DNA of 55,522 nt. It comes from Burkholderiaceae bacterium (lineage in GTDB: Bacteria; Pseudomonadota; Gammaproteobacteria; Burkholderiales; Burkholderiaceae_E). Position numbers and translations under genes: made by a program. The first letter of the stretch is position 1. The number at the start of each line of letters is the position of its first letter. Location of the stretch: assembly GCA_016710525.1 (NCBI GenBank), contig JADJVQ010000034.1, positions 1 to 55,522 of the forward strand. Reading direction: 5' to 3'. Below are positions 39,647 through 48,316 of the stretch, piece after piece. The notes under the pieces are model-generated. The model was not told the origin of the DNA. It did no database searches and saw only the letters and a program-made list of their open reading frames with translations.

Positions 39647-41203
39647 ATGACCCCCGACCCCCGGCCCGCGCTCACTCGCATCCACCAGCTGATGGCGCCC
39701 TGGGTGGCCGAGACGCCCGACGCTCCGGCCGTGCGCGATGCCCACCTGTCGTTGAGCTACGCCCAGCTCGATGCCGCGGCGACCACGGCGCAATCCCACC
39801 TGGAGGGCCTGGGCCTGCGGCCCGGAGACCGCCTGCTGGTGGTGGGCGAGAACTGCGTGGCGCTGTGCGTGCTGGTGCTGGCGGCCAGTCGCATGGACGT
39901 GTGGTCGGTGGTGGCCAACGCCCGGCTGTCCGACCGCGAGATCGACCTGTTCATCGCCCATGCCCAGCCGCGCAGGGTTCTGTACACGCCGCATGTCTCG
40001 CCGGAGGCCGCCCGCCATGCCGAGCGCCACGGCGCCAAGCATCAGGCCTGGCCGGGCCTGGGCGAGCTGCCGGTCGGGGCGCTGAACACCACCACCGTGC
40101 CCGAGCCCTGCTTTGCCGACCCGCGCGAACAGGTGGGCTGCGTGCTCTACACGTCCGGCACCTCCGGTGCGCCCAAGGGCGTGATGCTGACCCACGCCAA
40201 CATGCTGTTCACCGCCACCAGCGCGGCCCGCATGCGCGAGCTGCACCCCGGGGACCTGAGCTACGGGGTGCTGCCGATGGCGCACATCGTCGGCCTGACG
40301 GCGCAGTTCATGGGCAATCTGTGCGGCGGCGCGGCCCTGGCGCTGGCGCCGCGCTTCACGCCGGCCGAGACCGCCCGCATGCTGCGCGACGAAGGCGTCA
40401 CCGTGTTCACCGGCGTGCCCGCCATGATGGCCAAGATGCTGGACTGGTCGCGCGAGACCGCTACGCCGCTGACCGCGCCGCGGCTGCGGCTGATGACCGT
40501 GGCCGGCTCGCCGATGACGCCATCGCTGAAGCAGGAGGCCGAAGCGGCGTTCGGCCTGCCGCTGGACAACGGCTACGGCCTGACCGAATGCGCGCCCACG
40601 GTAGCGCAGACGCGCACCGGCGAACGGCGCACCGACTGCGCCGTCGGCCACCCGATCCCGGGCGTCGAGGTGCGCATCGTCGGCCCCGGCGGTGTGGCCG
40701 TGCCGCCCGGCGAGGTGGGCGAACTGTGGGTGCGCAGCCCGGGCCTGATGAAGGGCTACTACCGCAGCCCGGACCTCACCGCCCAGGTGATCGACGCCGA
40801 CGGCTGGTTCAACACCGGCGACATGGTGCGCACCGAGCCCGACGGCGCACTGACCATCGCCGGGCGCAGCAAGGAACTGATCATCCGCTCGGGCCTGAAC
40901 GTCTACCCGGTGGAAGTGGAGCAGGCGATCAATGCCCACCCCGAAGTGGTGCAGTCGGCGGTGGTCGGCCGCACGGTCGACAGCAACGAGGAGGTCGTCG
41001 CGTTCGTCGAGCGCGCGGCCGGCTCCTCGCTGGACAGCGCCACGCTGCGGGCCCACCTGCGCGACCACCTGGCTCCGTACAAGATCCCGGGCGAGATCCG
41101 CTTTCTCGCCACCCTGCCCGCCGCGCCCACCGGCAAGCTGCTCAAGGGCGTGATGAAGACCATGGCGCAGCAGCCCGCCGACGCGGGAGGGCCGCCGCTG
41201 TGA
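39647..41203 (+). CDS. AMP-dependent acyl-CoA synthetase/ligase
   Basis: A 518-residue adenylating enzyme from ATG 39647. The phosphate-binding loop is YTSGTSGAPKGVMLTH, then GYGLTE (A5), GWFNTGDMVR (A7) and the C-terminal lysine loop in APTGKLLKG (A10). It activates a carboxylic acid as acyl-AMP and transfers it to CoA. The moderate length fits the aryl/medium-chain acid group. Its stop overlaps the GTG start of the molybdopterin enzyme (GTGA), so the two are coupled, and an enoyl-CoA hydratase follows. The substrate is probably shared by all three enzymes. Confidence 0.93.
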   Translation: MTPDPRPALTRIHQLMAPWVAETPDAPAVRDAHLSLSYAQLDAAATTAQSHLEGLGLRPGDRLLVVGENCVALCVLVLAASRMDVWSVVANARLSDREIDLFIAHAQPRRVLYTPHVSPEAARHAERHGAKHQAWPGLGELPVGALNTTTVPEPCFADPREQVGCVLYTSGTSGAPKGVMLTHANMLFTATSAARMRELHPGDLSYGVLPMAHIVGLTAQFMGNLCGGAALALAPRFTPAETARMLRDEGVTVFTGVPAMMAKMLDWSRETATPLTAPRLRLMTVAGSPMTPSLKQEAEAAFGLPLDNGYGLTECAPTVAQTRTGERRTDCAVGHPIPGVEVRIVGPGGVAVPPGEVGELWVRSPGLMKGYYRSPDLTAQVIDADGWFNTGDMVRTEPDGALTIAGRSKELIIRSGLNVYPVEVEQAINAHPEVVQSAVVGRTVDSNEEVVAFVERAAGSSLDSATLRAHLRDHLAPYKIPGEIRFLATLPAAPTGKLLKGVMKTMAQQPADAGGPPL

Positions 41204-43605
41204 ATACACCCGCCATGCCAGACGCCATGGACACCCCCACGACCGCGCCTGATACCGCCTCTGCCGCGGCGCTGCCCGCCGCTCCGCTGACCTGGCACAA
41301 GTCGGCCTGCAACCTGTGCTACATCAACTGCGGCGTCGAGCTCGGTGTCAGCGGCAGCGGCACCGCACAGCGCATCGTCAAGGTGCGCGGCGACGCCGAC
41401 AACCCGCGCTCGCAGGGCTATCTGTGCAACAAGGCCCAGGCCATCCCCAGCTACGTGCACCACCGCGACCGCCTGACCACGCCGCTGCGCCGCCGTCCCG
41501 ACGGCAGCCACGAGCCGATCGACTGGGACACCGCGATCAGGGAGATCGCCGAGCGCCTGGGGTCGGTGGTGGCCAAGCACGGCGGCAAGACGGTGGCGGC
41601 CTTCGGCGGCGGCGGCCAGGGCAATCATGCCGGCGGCAGCTATGCCTTCGGACTGCTGCGCTCGCTGGGCTCGCGCACGATCTTCAATGCGCTGTCGCAG
41701 GAGAAGACCGGCGACTTCTGGCTCAACGGCCACCTCTTCGGCTCTCAGATGTGCCACACCGGCGAGGACATCCACCACTGCGACCTGCTGCTGGTGCTGG
41801 GCGCCAACCCGCGCCTGGCCCACGGCTTCACCAACGCGCGAGACCAGCTCAACGGCCTGCGCAAGGACCCTCTGCGCAAGCTGATCGTGGTCGACCCCCG
41901 GCGCACCGAGACCGCCGACGCGGCCGACCTGCACATCGCGCTGCGCCCGGGCACCGATGCCTTCCTGCTGGGCGCACTGCTGGCCGAACTGATGCGCCGC
42001 AACGCCTTCGACGAAACCTTCCTGGCCGCGCACACAGTGGGCGCGGACGAGGTCAAGGCGGCGCTGGCCACGGTGCCCGTGGCCCGGTGGCTGGCGGCCG
42101 CCGATGTCGGCGCCGACGCCTTCGCTCAGCTGGTGCAGATGGTGATCGACGCCAAGGCCATGGTCGTGCGGGTGGAGCTGGGCATCCAGCAGGGGATGAA
42201 CTCGACGCTGAACTCCTACCTGGAAAAGCTGCTGTACCTGATGACAGGACACTTCAGTCGCCCGGGCACGCACGGCCTGCACAGCTGGCTGGCGCCGCTG
42301 TGGGGCAACAGCCCGGGCGCACGCCACTTCGCCACCCAGGCAGAGGTGATCAGCGGCCTGCTGTCGCCCAACGTGTTTCCCGATGCGGTGCTCAGCGAGC
42401 ACCCCGACCGGCTGCGCGTGCTCTGGGTGGACAGCGCCAACCCGGTCAATACCGCCGCCGACACCGCCCGCGTGCTGCAGGCCATGGCCGCGCTGGACCT
42501 GATGGTGGTGGTCGACGTGGCCTACACCGAGACCGCCGCGCAGGCCGACTATGTCCTGCCGGCATCCTCGACCTTCGAGAAATGCGAATTCACCCTCTTC
42601 AACTTCGAGCTGCCGACCAACTACTTCCATGTTCGGGCGCCGGTGCTGCCGCGGCTGCCGGGCACGCTGCCGGAGCCCGAGATCTACGGCCGGCTGGCGC
42701 GCGCGATGGGCCTGATGCCCGATGACGCGGTGCTCGATGGGCTGCGCGCATCGGCCGATGATCCCGTCCGCTTTGGTGCGGCGTTCGCCGAAGCGGGTGC
42801 GGCCGACAAGAACATCGGCAAGCTGGCCGGCCAGGTGCTGTACGAAACCCTGGGCCGCACGCTGCCCGATGGCACGGCGGCGGCCGCACCGCTCTGGCAG
42901 GCCTGCCATCGTCTGGCGCGCATGCGGCCCCTGGCCGTGCGCCAGGCGTTGGCGACCGACGCGGGCGATGACCTGCCCGAGGACGGGCCGGCGCTGGGCG
43001 AGCGGCTGTTCCGCACCGTGGTTGGCGCACGGTCGGGCGCAGCGTTCTCGGTGCACACGGCGTCATGGGACTTCATCGAGCATCCCGACCGCAAAGTGCA
43101 TCTGGCCGTTCCGCAGATGCTCGACTGGCTGCGCACACTCGACCCGACGACGGCAGGCCCGGATCCCGCCTGGCCTTTCGTGCTGTCGGCTGGCCAGCGC
43201 CGCCTGAACAACGCCAATCAGATCCTGCGCGACCCCGGCACCCGGGCCGGCGACCCCGACGGCGCGCTGTACATCCACCCCGACGACCTGGCCGGGCTGG
43301 GGGTGGCCGACCGCGGCGCCGTGGTGGTCGAGACCCCACGCGCGCGAATGGTGGTGCGCGCCAGGGCCACCGACTCGATGCGCCGTGGCCATGTCGCCCT
43401 GCCCCATGGCTACGGCCAGCGGCACCCGACGGCCGAAGGCACCCGCCAGCTGGTCGGCCCGCCGATCAACTGGCTGACCGACAGCGCGGCGCGCGACCGC
43501 GTGGCCGACACGCCGCACCACAAGCACGTGCCGGTGCGGCTGCATGCGGCACCGGCCGACGCGGTGCTGAACTCGGTGCTGCCCGTGCGGCAAGCCGCTC
43601 GATAG
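41200..43605 (+). CDS. Molybdopterin-dependent oxidoreductase with [4Fe-4S] cluster (DMSO reductase superfamily)
   Basis: An 801-residue enzyme. It starts at GTG 41200 with GGGAGGG upstream, overlapping the ligase stop; ATG 41215 is an alternative. The N-terminal cluster motif is C37-x2-C40-x3-C44-x31-C76 (CNLCYINCG, GYLCNKA). The Mo-bisPGD domain follows (SQEKTGDFW, DLLLVLGANPRLAHGFTNAR, DSANPVNTAADTARV, ADYVLPASSTFEKCEFT), then the C-terminal dinucleotide-binding barrel (SAGQRRLNNANQILRDPGTR). No Tat signal is present, so it is cytoplasmic. No beta subunit is encoded next to it. In the usual Mo-ligand region (FNALSQEKTG) I see Ser but no Cys. Operon context suggests oxidation or hydroxylation linked to a CoA-activated acid. 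Confidence 0.9.
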   Translation: MNTPAMPDAMDTPTTAPDTASAAALPAAPLTWHKSACNLCYINCGVELGVSGSGTAQRIVKVRGDADNPRSQGYLCNKAQAIPSYVHHRDRLTTPLRRRPDGSHEPIDWDTAIREIAERLGSVVAKHGGKTVAAFGGGGQGNHAGGSYAFGLLRSLGSRTIFNALSQEKTGDFWLNGHLFGSQMCHTGEDIHHCDLLLVLGANPRLAHGFTNARDQLNGLRKDPLRKLIVVDPRRTETADAADLHIALRPGTDAFLLGALLAELMRRNAFDETFLAAHTVGADEVKAALATVPVARWLAAADVGADAFAQLVQMVIDAKAMVVRVELGIQQGMNSTLNSYLEKLLYLMTGHFSRPGTHGLHSWLAPLWGNSPGARHFATQAEVISGLLSPNVFPDAVLSEHPDRLRVLWVDSANPVNTAADTARVLQAMAALDLMVVVDVAYTETAAQADYVLPASSTFEKCEFTLFNFELPTNYFHVRAPVLPRLPGTLPEPEIYGRLARAMGLMPDDAVLDGLRASADDPVRFGAAFAEAGAADKNIGKLAGQVLYETLGRTLPDGTAAAAPLWQACHRLARMRPLAVRQALATDAGDDLPEDGPALGERLFRTVVGARSGAAFSVHTASWDFIEHPDRKVHLAVPQMLDWLRTLDPTTAGPDPAWPFVLSAGQRRLNNANQILRDPGTRAGDPDGALYIHPDDLAGLGVADRGAVVVETPRARMVVRARATDSMRRGHVALPHGYGQRHPTAEGTRQLVGPPINWLTDSAARDRVADTPHHKHVPVRLHAAPADAVLNSVLPVRQAAR

Positions 43606-43631
43606 ACCACCCACACCAGAAGGAGCGAAAC

Positions 43632-44416
43632 ATGGGCACTGCCGAAACCGGTCGCGTGACGATGGACATCGATGGCCATGTCTGCACCATCACCGTCGAC
43701 AATGTCGCGAAAAAGAACGCCTACACACCGGCCATGCTCGACCAGGTGGCCGAATTCATGACGGCCTACGAGGACAACGACGACCTCTGGGTCGCGATCT
43801 TCTGCTCAGCCGGCGAGCACACCACCGCCGGGCTGGACATGCCGCGCTTCTTCGGCCCCACTGCCGAACCGAGCCGCCGCCGGCCCGGGCTGGTCGACCC
43901 CTTCGGGCTGCAGCGGCGCTGCACCAAGCCGGTCATCGCCGTGGTGCAGGGCATCACCTTGACCGTGGGCATCGAGATGGCGCTGGCGCAGGACATCGTG
44001 ATCGCCGCCGACACCGCCCGCTTCCAGCAGCTGGAGTCGCGCCGCGGCATTGCGCCGCTGGGCGGGGCGCACTTCCGCTACCTGTCGCGCACCGGCTGGG
44101 CAATGCGATGCACCTGCTGTTCACCTGCGAAGAGTTCAGCGCCGAACGCGCGCTGCAGCTGGGCTTCGTGCAGGAGGTGCTTCCCTTCGGCCGCCACATG
44201 GAGCGGGCGCGCGAGCTGGCCGCGACGATCTGCGAATGCGCGCCGATCGGCCTGCGCGCCACCAAGAAGGCCGCGATGGCCTACATCGAGGGCGGCGAGC
44301 AGGCCGCGGTCGCGTGCATTCCCGCCATCAGGGCGCAGGTCTTCGCCACCGAGGACTTCAAGGAGGGCATCCAGTCGTTCGTGGAGCGGCGCAAGGCCAA
44401 CTTCTCCGGACGCTGA
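43632..44416 (+). CDS. Enoyl-CoA hydratase/isomerase family protein (frameshifted)
   Basis: A crotonase of about 261 residues split by one missing base. It starts at ATG 43632 behind AGAAGGAGCG, and the first frame runs to about 44097 (HFRYLSRTGW). Adding a G in the GGG run at about 44097-44100 gives GWGNAMHLLFTCEEFSAERA and the second frame to 44416. Landmarks are VDNVAKKNAYTPAMLDQVAE, AGEHTTAGLDM (oxyanion hole) and ESRRGIAPLGGAHFRYL (Glu). The homopolymer position makes a sequencing error likely, so the native gene is probably intact. It is the third gene of the ligase and molybdoenzyme operon, 26 bases after its neighbour. Confidence 0.88.
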
Positions 44417-44551
44417 GTGCAACTGAGGCCCGGCTGCCACGAATGGGCGGCAAGTCCTGAGCCTGTCGACCATAACCGGATCGCAACGACGGACATCGTG
44501 GCGTGTTGGACAGCGTCTGTAAGTGGTTCTCGGTCGTGATCCGTCGAAGGC

Positions 44552-47500
44552 CTACACTCCGCGCAGCACGCTGAAGTCCCTGAACAGGCTCGCCGGCAGA
44601 GGCCGCACCAGCCGCCAGATGATCGTCATCGGCCGGTCGCCATCAGCCGACTCCAGCAGCACCGGCCCACAAGCGCGATACACGTCGCCTTTGCGGGCCC
44701 GGACAAAGAGTTGGAACTGCCACCCCTCCCGGCCGCCGCTGATGTAACGCTGACCCGCGGGTGTGTCGGGTCCCGCGCTGTTCTGGCTCTGCCAATGAAA
44801 GCGCTCGGTGCTGATCGCGTAGTCGTGGTACGCGATGCGGTCGTGGTAACCCTCGCTCTTATCCAAGGTCACGAAAAGCAGTTCGGTTTTGCGGCTTGCC
44901 AGCGCCAGCACGCCGGCCTGGAAGGGCGTGCGCCGTTGCGCTGTCAGCCAGCCGACGGCTGTCAGCACCTCGCGAATACCGTAACCGGCATGCAGCATTA
45001 AGGGCGTGTCCGCCAGCCCAGGCAGCGCCACGTCGCTCAGGGTAGTTCTGGTCTGCAGCAAAGCCGCCAGTTCTCGAAGTTCGTCGGTCAGCCCGGGTTG
45101 CCCCAGCAATCGGGCCACGAACGCAGCCGCGGTCCCCTTCTGCTCTTGGCGGCCGTCGATCTGGTAGGCCAGCATCTGCAGCGCGAGACCGGCCGGCCCG
45201 GTGGTGTCCATGGCATCGGGCAGACCATTGGCCACGTCTTGCATCATGGCCAGCCGCCGCGGGTCATCCACATGCAGCAAGTCGGCGAAACGGCGGCTGA
45301 AGTACTCCTCCTCGGGTCCGGGTTCGGCGACCAGCAGGCCCGCCTCGCGTTTCAGATTGGTCCAGCCGCTGCGCCCGGAGCCCGTCGCAGCGCGGTAGAC
45401 ATCCTCGAGTTCCAGCGCCTGGTCATGCAGGAAACCCGCCAGGCTGACCGACGTGCGGCCACGCAGGGCCACATAGGCCTGCAGCTCCGTCTTCATGCGG
45501 CGCCAGTTCTGTGCCGTCAGCGCGCGCAGACCTTGCAGCACCTGCTCGCGCGTCTGGCGCTGCAGATGGATGTGGCATCCCGGCGGCAGGCTGCCAAAGC
45601 CTTGCTCGACGCCGGCCAGCAATTCGCGTCGCGACAGCCCCGTCAGGCTGGACAGCAGCCGATCAAAGCGGAAGTCGGCCCGGTGCTGGCCGACGAAGTC
45701 CAGCACCAGGCAACTCTCCTTGCCCGGCGCCAGCCGCAGGCCACGCCCGATCTGCTGCTGAAACAGCACCGGGCTCTGCGTGGGGCGCAGCAGCAGCAAG
45801 GCATCGACGGCGGGCAGGTCCACACCCTCGTTGTAGAGGTCGACCGTCACCAGCGCGCACAGCTCACCGCTGGCCAGGCGCTGTGGTGCGCGGCGTCGCT
45901 CTTCGGCGGGCGTGTCGCCCACCACGCAGGCCGCCGGCAGGCCGGCTCGATTGAGCCACGCGGTCATGAACTGCGCATGTGCCACGGACACGCAGAACAC
46001 CAGCGCGCGGCTGCGCCGGGCGTCCGATGCCAGACGCTGCCATTCATTCTCGACCAGCCGGGCGCGGATGTAATTGCCGGTGACCAGCTGGTCGATCGCG
46101 TCGCGCTCGCCCGGCCGGTCCCATGGCACCGAAGAGAAGTCGGTGGCATCGTCACAGGCGTAGTACTCGAACGGTGCCAGCAGCTGAAGGTCCAGTGCAT
46201 GCCACAGCCGCAATTCCACCGCGGGTGCGCCATCAGGGCGAGCGTCGAAGTAATTCGTGATGGGCTGGCCGTCGCTGCGCTCGGGCGTGGCGGTCAGCCC
46301 CAGTAGGATATGAGGCTGCACCTGCGTGACGAAGGTATCGAATCGGTCAGCGGCGAGCCGGTGACATTCATCCACCGCGACCGTGTACCAGTGCGCAGCG
46401 CCAAGCAGTTTCAGCAGGCCGCGGCTCGTGATGCTGTCGATAGTGGCGAAGAGGTGGTCGAGCCGTTCCGGTTCAGCACCACCGGCCAGCATTTCCCCGA
46501 AGTCCGGGTCGCGCAGCACTTCGCGGTAGGTGCGAAGTGCCTGGCGCAGGATCTCTTCGCGGTGCGCCACGAACAGCAGCCGCGGCCGTCCGCCCTCTGC
46601 CGCGCAGATGCGCCGGTAGTCGAAGGCGGCCACCACAGTCTTGCCGGTGCCCGTCGCTGCAATCAGCAGGTTGCGCCGGCGTCCATGCGCACGTTCGGCG
46701 GCCAACTGCTCCAGCATGTCCTGCTGATAGGTCTTGGGTTGCAGGTCGAAGAAGGACACCGGCAACGGGCTGTCGCCACCGAAGGTCTCGCGGCCCAGCG
46801 CCGCGGCCAGGGCCCGCCTGTGCCCAGAGTCGTCAGGGTCATAGCGCTGGAATTCGCTGTCGGCCCAGAGCGTTTCGAAGTGGGCCGACGCACGATCGAA
46901 CAGCGCCTGCTGGGCCCGCTGTGTGAGCTTCACCGTCCACTCCAGGCCACCAGTGAGCGCCGCGCCCGACAGGTTGGCGCTGCCGACGTAGGCCGATCCG
47001 AAGCCGCTGCGACGATGGAACAGCCATGCTTTGGCATGCAGCCGCGTGCGACGACCGTCGAGCGACACCCGCACTTCGCAGCCTGGCAGTCGCGCCAGTT
47101 CATCCAAGGCGCGTGCCTCGGTGGCGCCCGTGTAGGTCGTGGTGAGGATGCGCAGCCGGGTGGCCACATCGCAATGACCACTGCGTGCGGTGATCTGCTG
47201 CAGCACGTCCTGCAGCTTGCGTACGCCGGACACGGTGATGAAGCTGACCAGGATGTCCACCTGATCGGCTGACGCCAGCTCCTTGCGGATTTCATTCAGC
47301 AACGACGGCGAGCCCTTGCCTGCAGTGAACAGCCAGGGCGCCGCCAGGCCGAGCTCGGGCGACTGGGGGAACTGGCGGTCCTGCCGGATGGACCGCAGCA
47401 CACGCGGCGGCGTCGCGATCAGATCGACGCTCGCTGCCTCCAGCCGGACCGCCTTTGGGGCTGGATGCCGACGCTGGCGCAGCAGCACGAGCAACGCATT

Positions 47501-47704
47501 GACAAGTTCGACCTGGCGCAGTGCGGGCACCGGCTCATCGGCCGCGGCGTCTTCCAGCGCGCAGCCGAGTTGTCTGGCCAGGGCATCGAAAAGCAGCTCG
47601 GCTCGATCGCCTTTGAACGCATCGATATCGGCTCGTTCGAGGTCCAGTCCAGCGAGCAGACGTTCGGTCAGAAGCAGATCGTACAGGCCGTCAGGCAGCG
47701 TCAT
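44552..47704 (-). CDS. PLD-nuclease, DEAD/DEAH helicase and DUF3427 fusion protein
   Basis: A 1,050-residue protein from ATG 47704; a TTG at 47728 is an alternative. A phospholipase-D-type nuclease half-site lies in the first third (LHAKAWLFHRRSGFGSAYVG, SANLSGAA; HxK and GSAN). The helicase follows with Walker A ATGTGKTVVAAFDY, DEAH-like VAVDECHRLA, motif III LGLTATPERSDG and motif VI QIGRGLRLAPGK. The C-terminal third is DUF3427 with GYGIREVLTAVGWLTAQRRT and HDRIAYHDYAISTERFHWQS. The layout is that of predicted nucleic-acid-targeting restriction or defence proteins. It has no methyltransferase or other defence partner here. It overlaps a Fic N-terminal remnant by 14 bases. Confidence 0.92.
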   Translation of the reverse strand: MTLPDGLYDLLLTERLLAGLDLERADIDAFKGDRAELLFDALARQLGCALEDAAADEPVPALRQVELVNALLVLLRQRRHPAPKAVRLEAASVDLIATPPRVLRSIRQDRQFPQSPELGLAAPWLFTAGKGSPSLLNEIRKELASADQVDILVSFITVSGVRKLQDVLQQITARSGHCDVATRLRILTTTYTGATEARALDELARLPGCEVRVSLDGRRTRLHAKAWLFHRRSGFGSAYVGSANLSGAALTGGLEWTVKLTQRAQQALFDRASAHFETLWADSEFQRYDPDDSGHRRALAAALGRETFGGDSPLPVSFFDLQPKTYQQDMLEQLAAERAHGRRRNLLIAATGTGKTVVAAFDYRRICAAEGGRPRLLFVAHREEILRQALRTYREVLRDPDFGEMLAGGAEPERLDHLFATIDSITSRGLLKLLGAAHWYTVAVDECHRLAADRFDTFVTQVQPHILLGLTATPERSDGQPITNYFDARPDGAPAVELRLWHALDLQLLAPFEYYACDDATDFSSVPWDRPGERDAIDQLVTGNYIRARLVENEWQRLASDARRSRALVFCVSVAHAQFMTAWLNRAGLPAACVVGDTPAEERRRAPQRLASGELCALVTVDLYNEGVDLPAVDALLLLRPTQSPVLFQQQIGRGLRLAPGKESCLVLDFVGQHRADFRFDRLLSSLTGLSRRELLAGVEQGFGSLPPGCHIHLQRQTREQVLQGLRALTAQNWRRMKTELQAYVALRGRTSVSLAGFLHDQALELEDVYRAATGSGRSGWTNLKREAGLLVAEPGPEEEYFSRRFADLLHVDDPRRLAMMQDVANGLPDAMDTTGPAGLALQMLAYQIDGRQEQKGTAAAFVARLLGQPGLTDELRELAALLQTRTTLSDVALPGLADTPLMLHAGYGIREVLTAVGWLTAQRRTPFQAGVLALASRKTELLFVTLDKSEGYHDRIAYHDYAISTERFHWQSQNSAGPDTPAGQRYISGGREGWQFQLFVRARKGDVYRACGPVLLESADGDRPMTIIWRLVRPLPASLFRDFSVLRGV

Positions 47705-47939
47705 GGCGCAGCACCGCTGGACAGCCAACGTTCGGGTGGCGTGCCGGATTCGCTTCTTGGCTCCAGGATTCCGCGGCCATGTCTAGGGGTTGTTCGAAGC
47801 CCAGGACCGCTAGCTTGGCTTCGACCAGTCCTTGAACCTTGCGCGCCCAGGACAATGCCTCGCGGACACGCACGCGGTCATACCGAGGGTTGGGCCAGTC
47901 GGGGTGCTGCCAGACACAGGTGAATGTATGGGCGTTCAT
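47691..47939 (-). CDS. Fic-family N-terminal (DUF4172-like) protein, truncated
   Basis: An 82-residue frame from ATG 47939. MNAHTFTCVWQHPDWPNPRY then EALSWARKVQGLVEAKLAVL and GFEQ resembles the DUF4172 N-terminal domain of Fic proteins. The downstream Fic core with the HPFxxGNG motif is absent. The C-terminal 30 residues (SWSQEANPARHPNVGCPAVL) look like random sequence. The frame ends 14 bases inside the helicase gene. It is probably a relic of a Fic gene cut when the helicase arrived, or a short leader protein. Confidence 0.55.
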   Translation of the reverse strand: MNAHTFTCVWQHPDWPNPRYDRVRVREALSWARKVQGLVEAKLAVLGFEQPLDMAAESWSQEANPARHPNVGCPAVLRHDAA

Positions 47940-48316
47940 GCCGAGAACCGGGCCTTGAGGCGATTGATCACTGCTATCGACTCAAAATTTGAGCTGATCG
48001 AGGAGTGTAATGGTCTCGGGTTCTCGAGCGAAAGGGTCCCGCCCTGCTGGCGGGCCATTGCGCTGATGGACTATGACCGCAACGTCGCAGCGCGGCACCA
48101 GCGCCTCGCGCGCGGATTTCAACCCGATGCGGTCACCGAGAGCCAGCACAACCGGAGATGCTCGCCGAGCAAGCCGAGCCTCAGGACAACCGCCTGGTTC
48201 CCCGAGCGCGTGACGCCTGCGGTTTTCTCAGCCAGAAGGTGGATTACTGCTTGCTCGAATCGGCGATCGGAGTGCCAGAATCCGCGATCGGCCGTGACCC
48301 AGCAAAGGCAAAGTGA
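47940..48316. other. Gene-free stretch between Fic remnant and unknown membrane protein gene
   Basis: About 377 bases without a convincing gene. A plus-strand open frame reads ALMDYDRNVAARHQRLARGF, but I recognise no family. It contains a 24-base sequence (48204-48227) nearly identical to one at 29518-29541. Confidence 0.5.
48204..48227 (+). repeat. Copy of a 24-base sequence also present at 29518
   Basis: GAGCGCGTGACG followed by CCTGCGGTTTTC matches 29518-29541 at 23 of 24 positions, and weaker similarity extends to about 38 bases. The other copy spans the stop codon of the DUF1501 gene. Confidence 0.5.

Noticed and set aside
40903..43056. Minus-strand open frame of 717 codons opposite the molybdoenzyme
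   Set aside because: It is a mirror frame of high-GC coding DNA, with low-complexity Gln/His/Arg/Gly composition. The plus strand carries unmistakable Fe-S and Mo-cofactor motifs.
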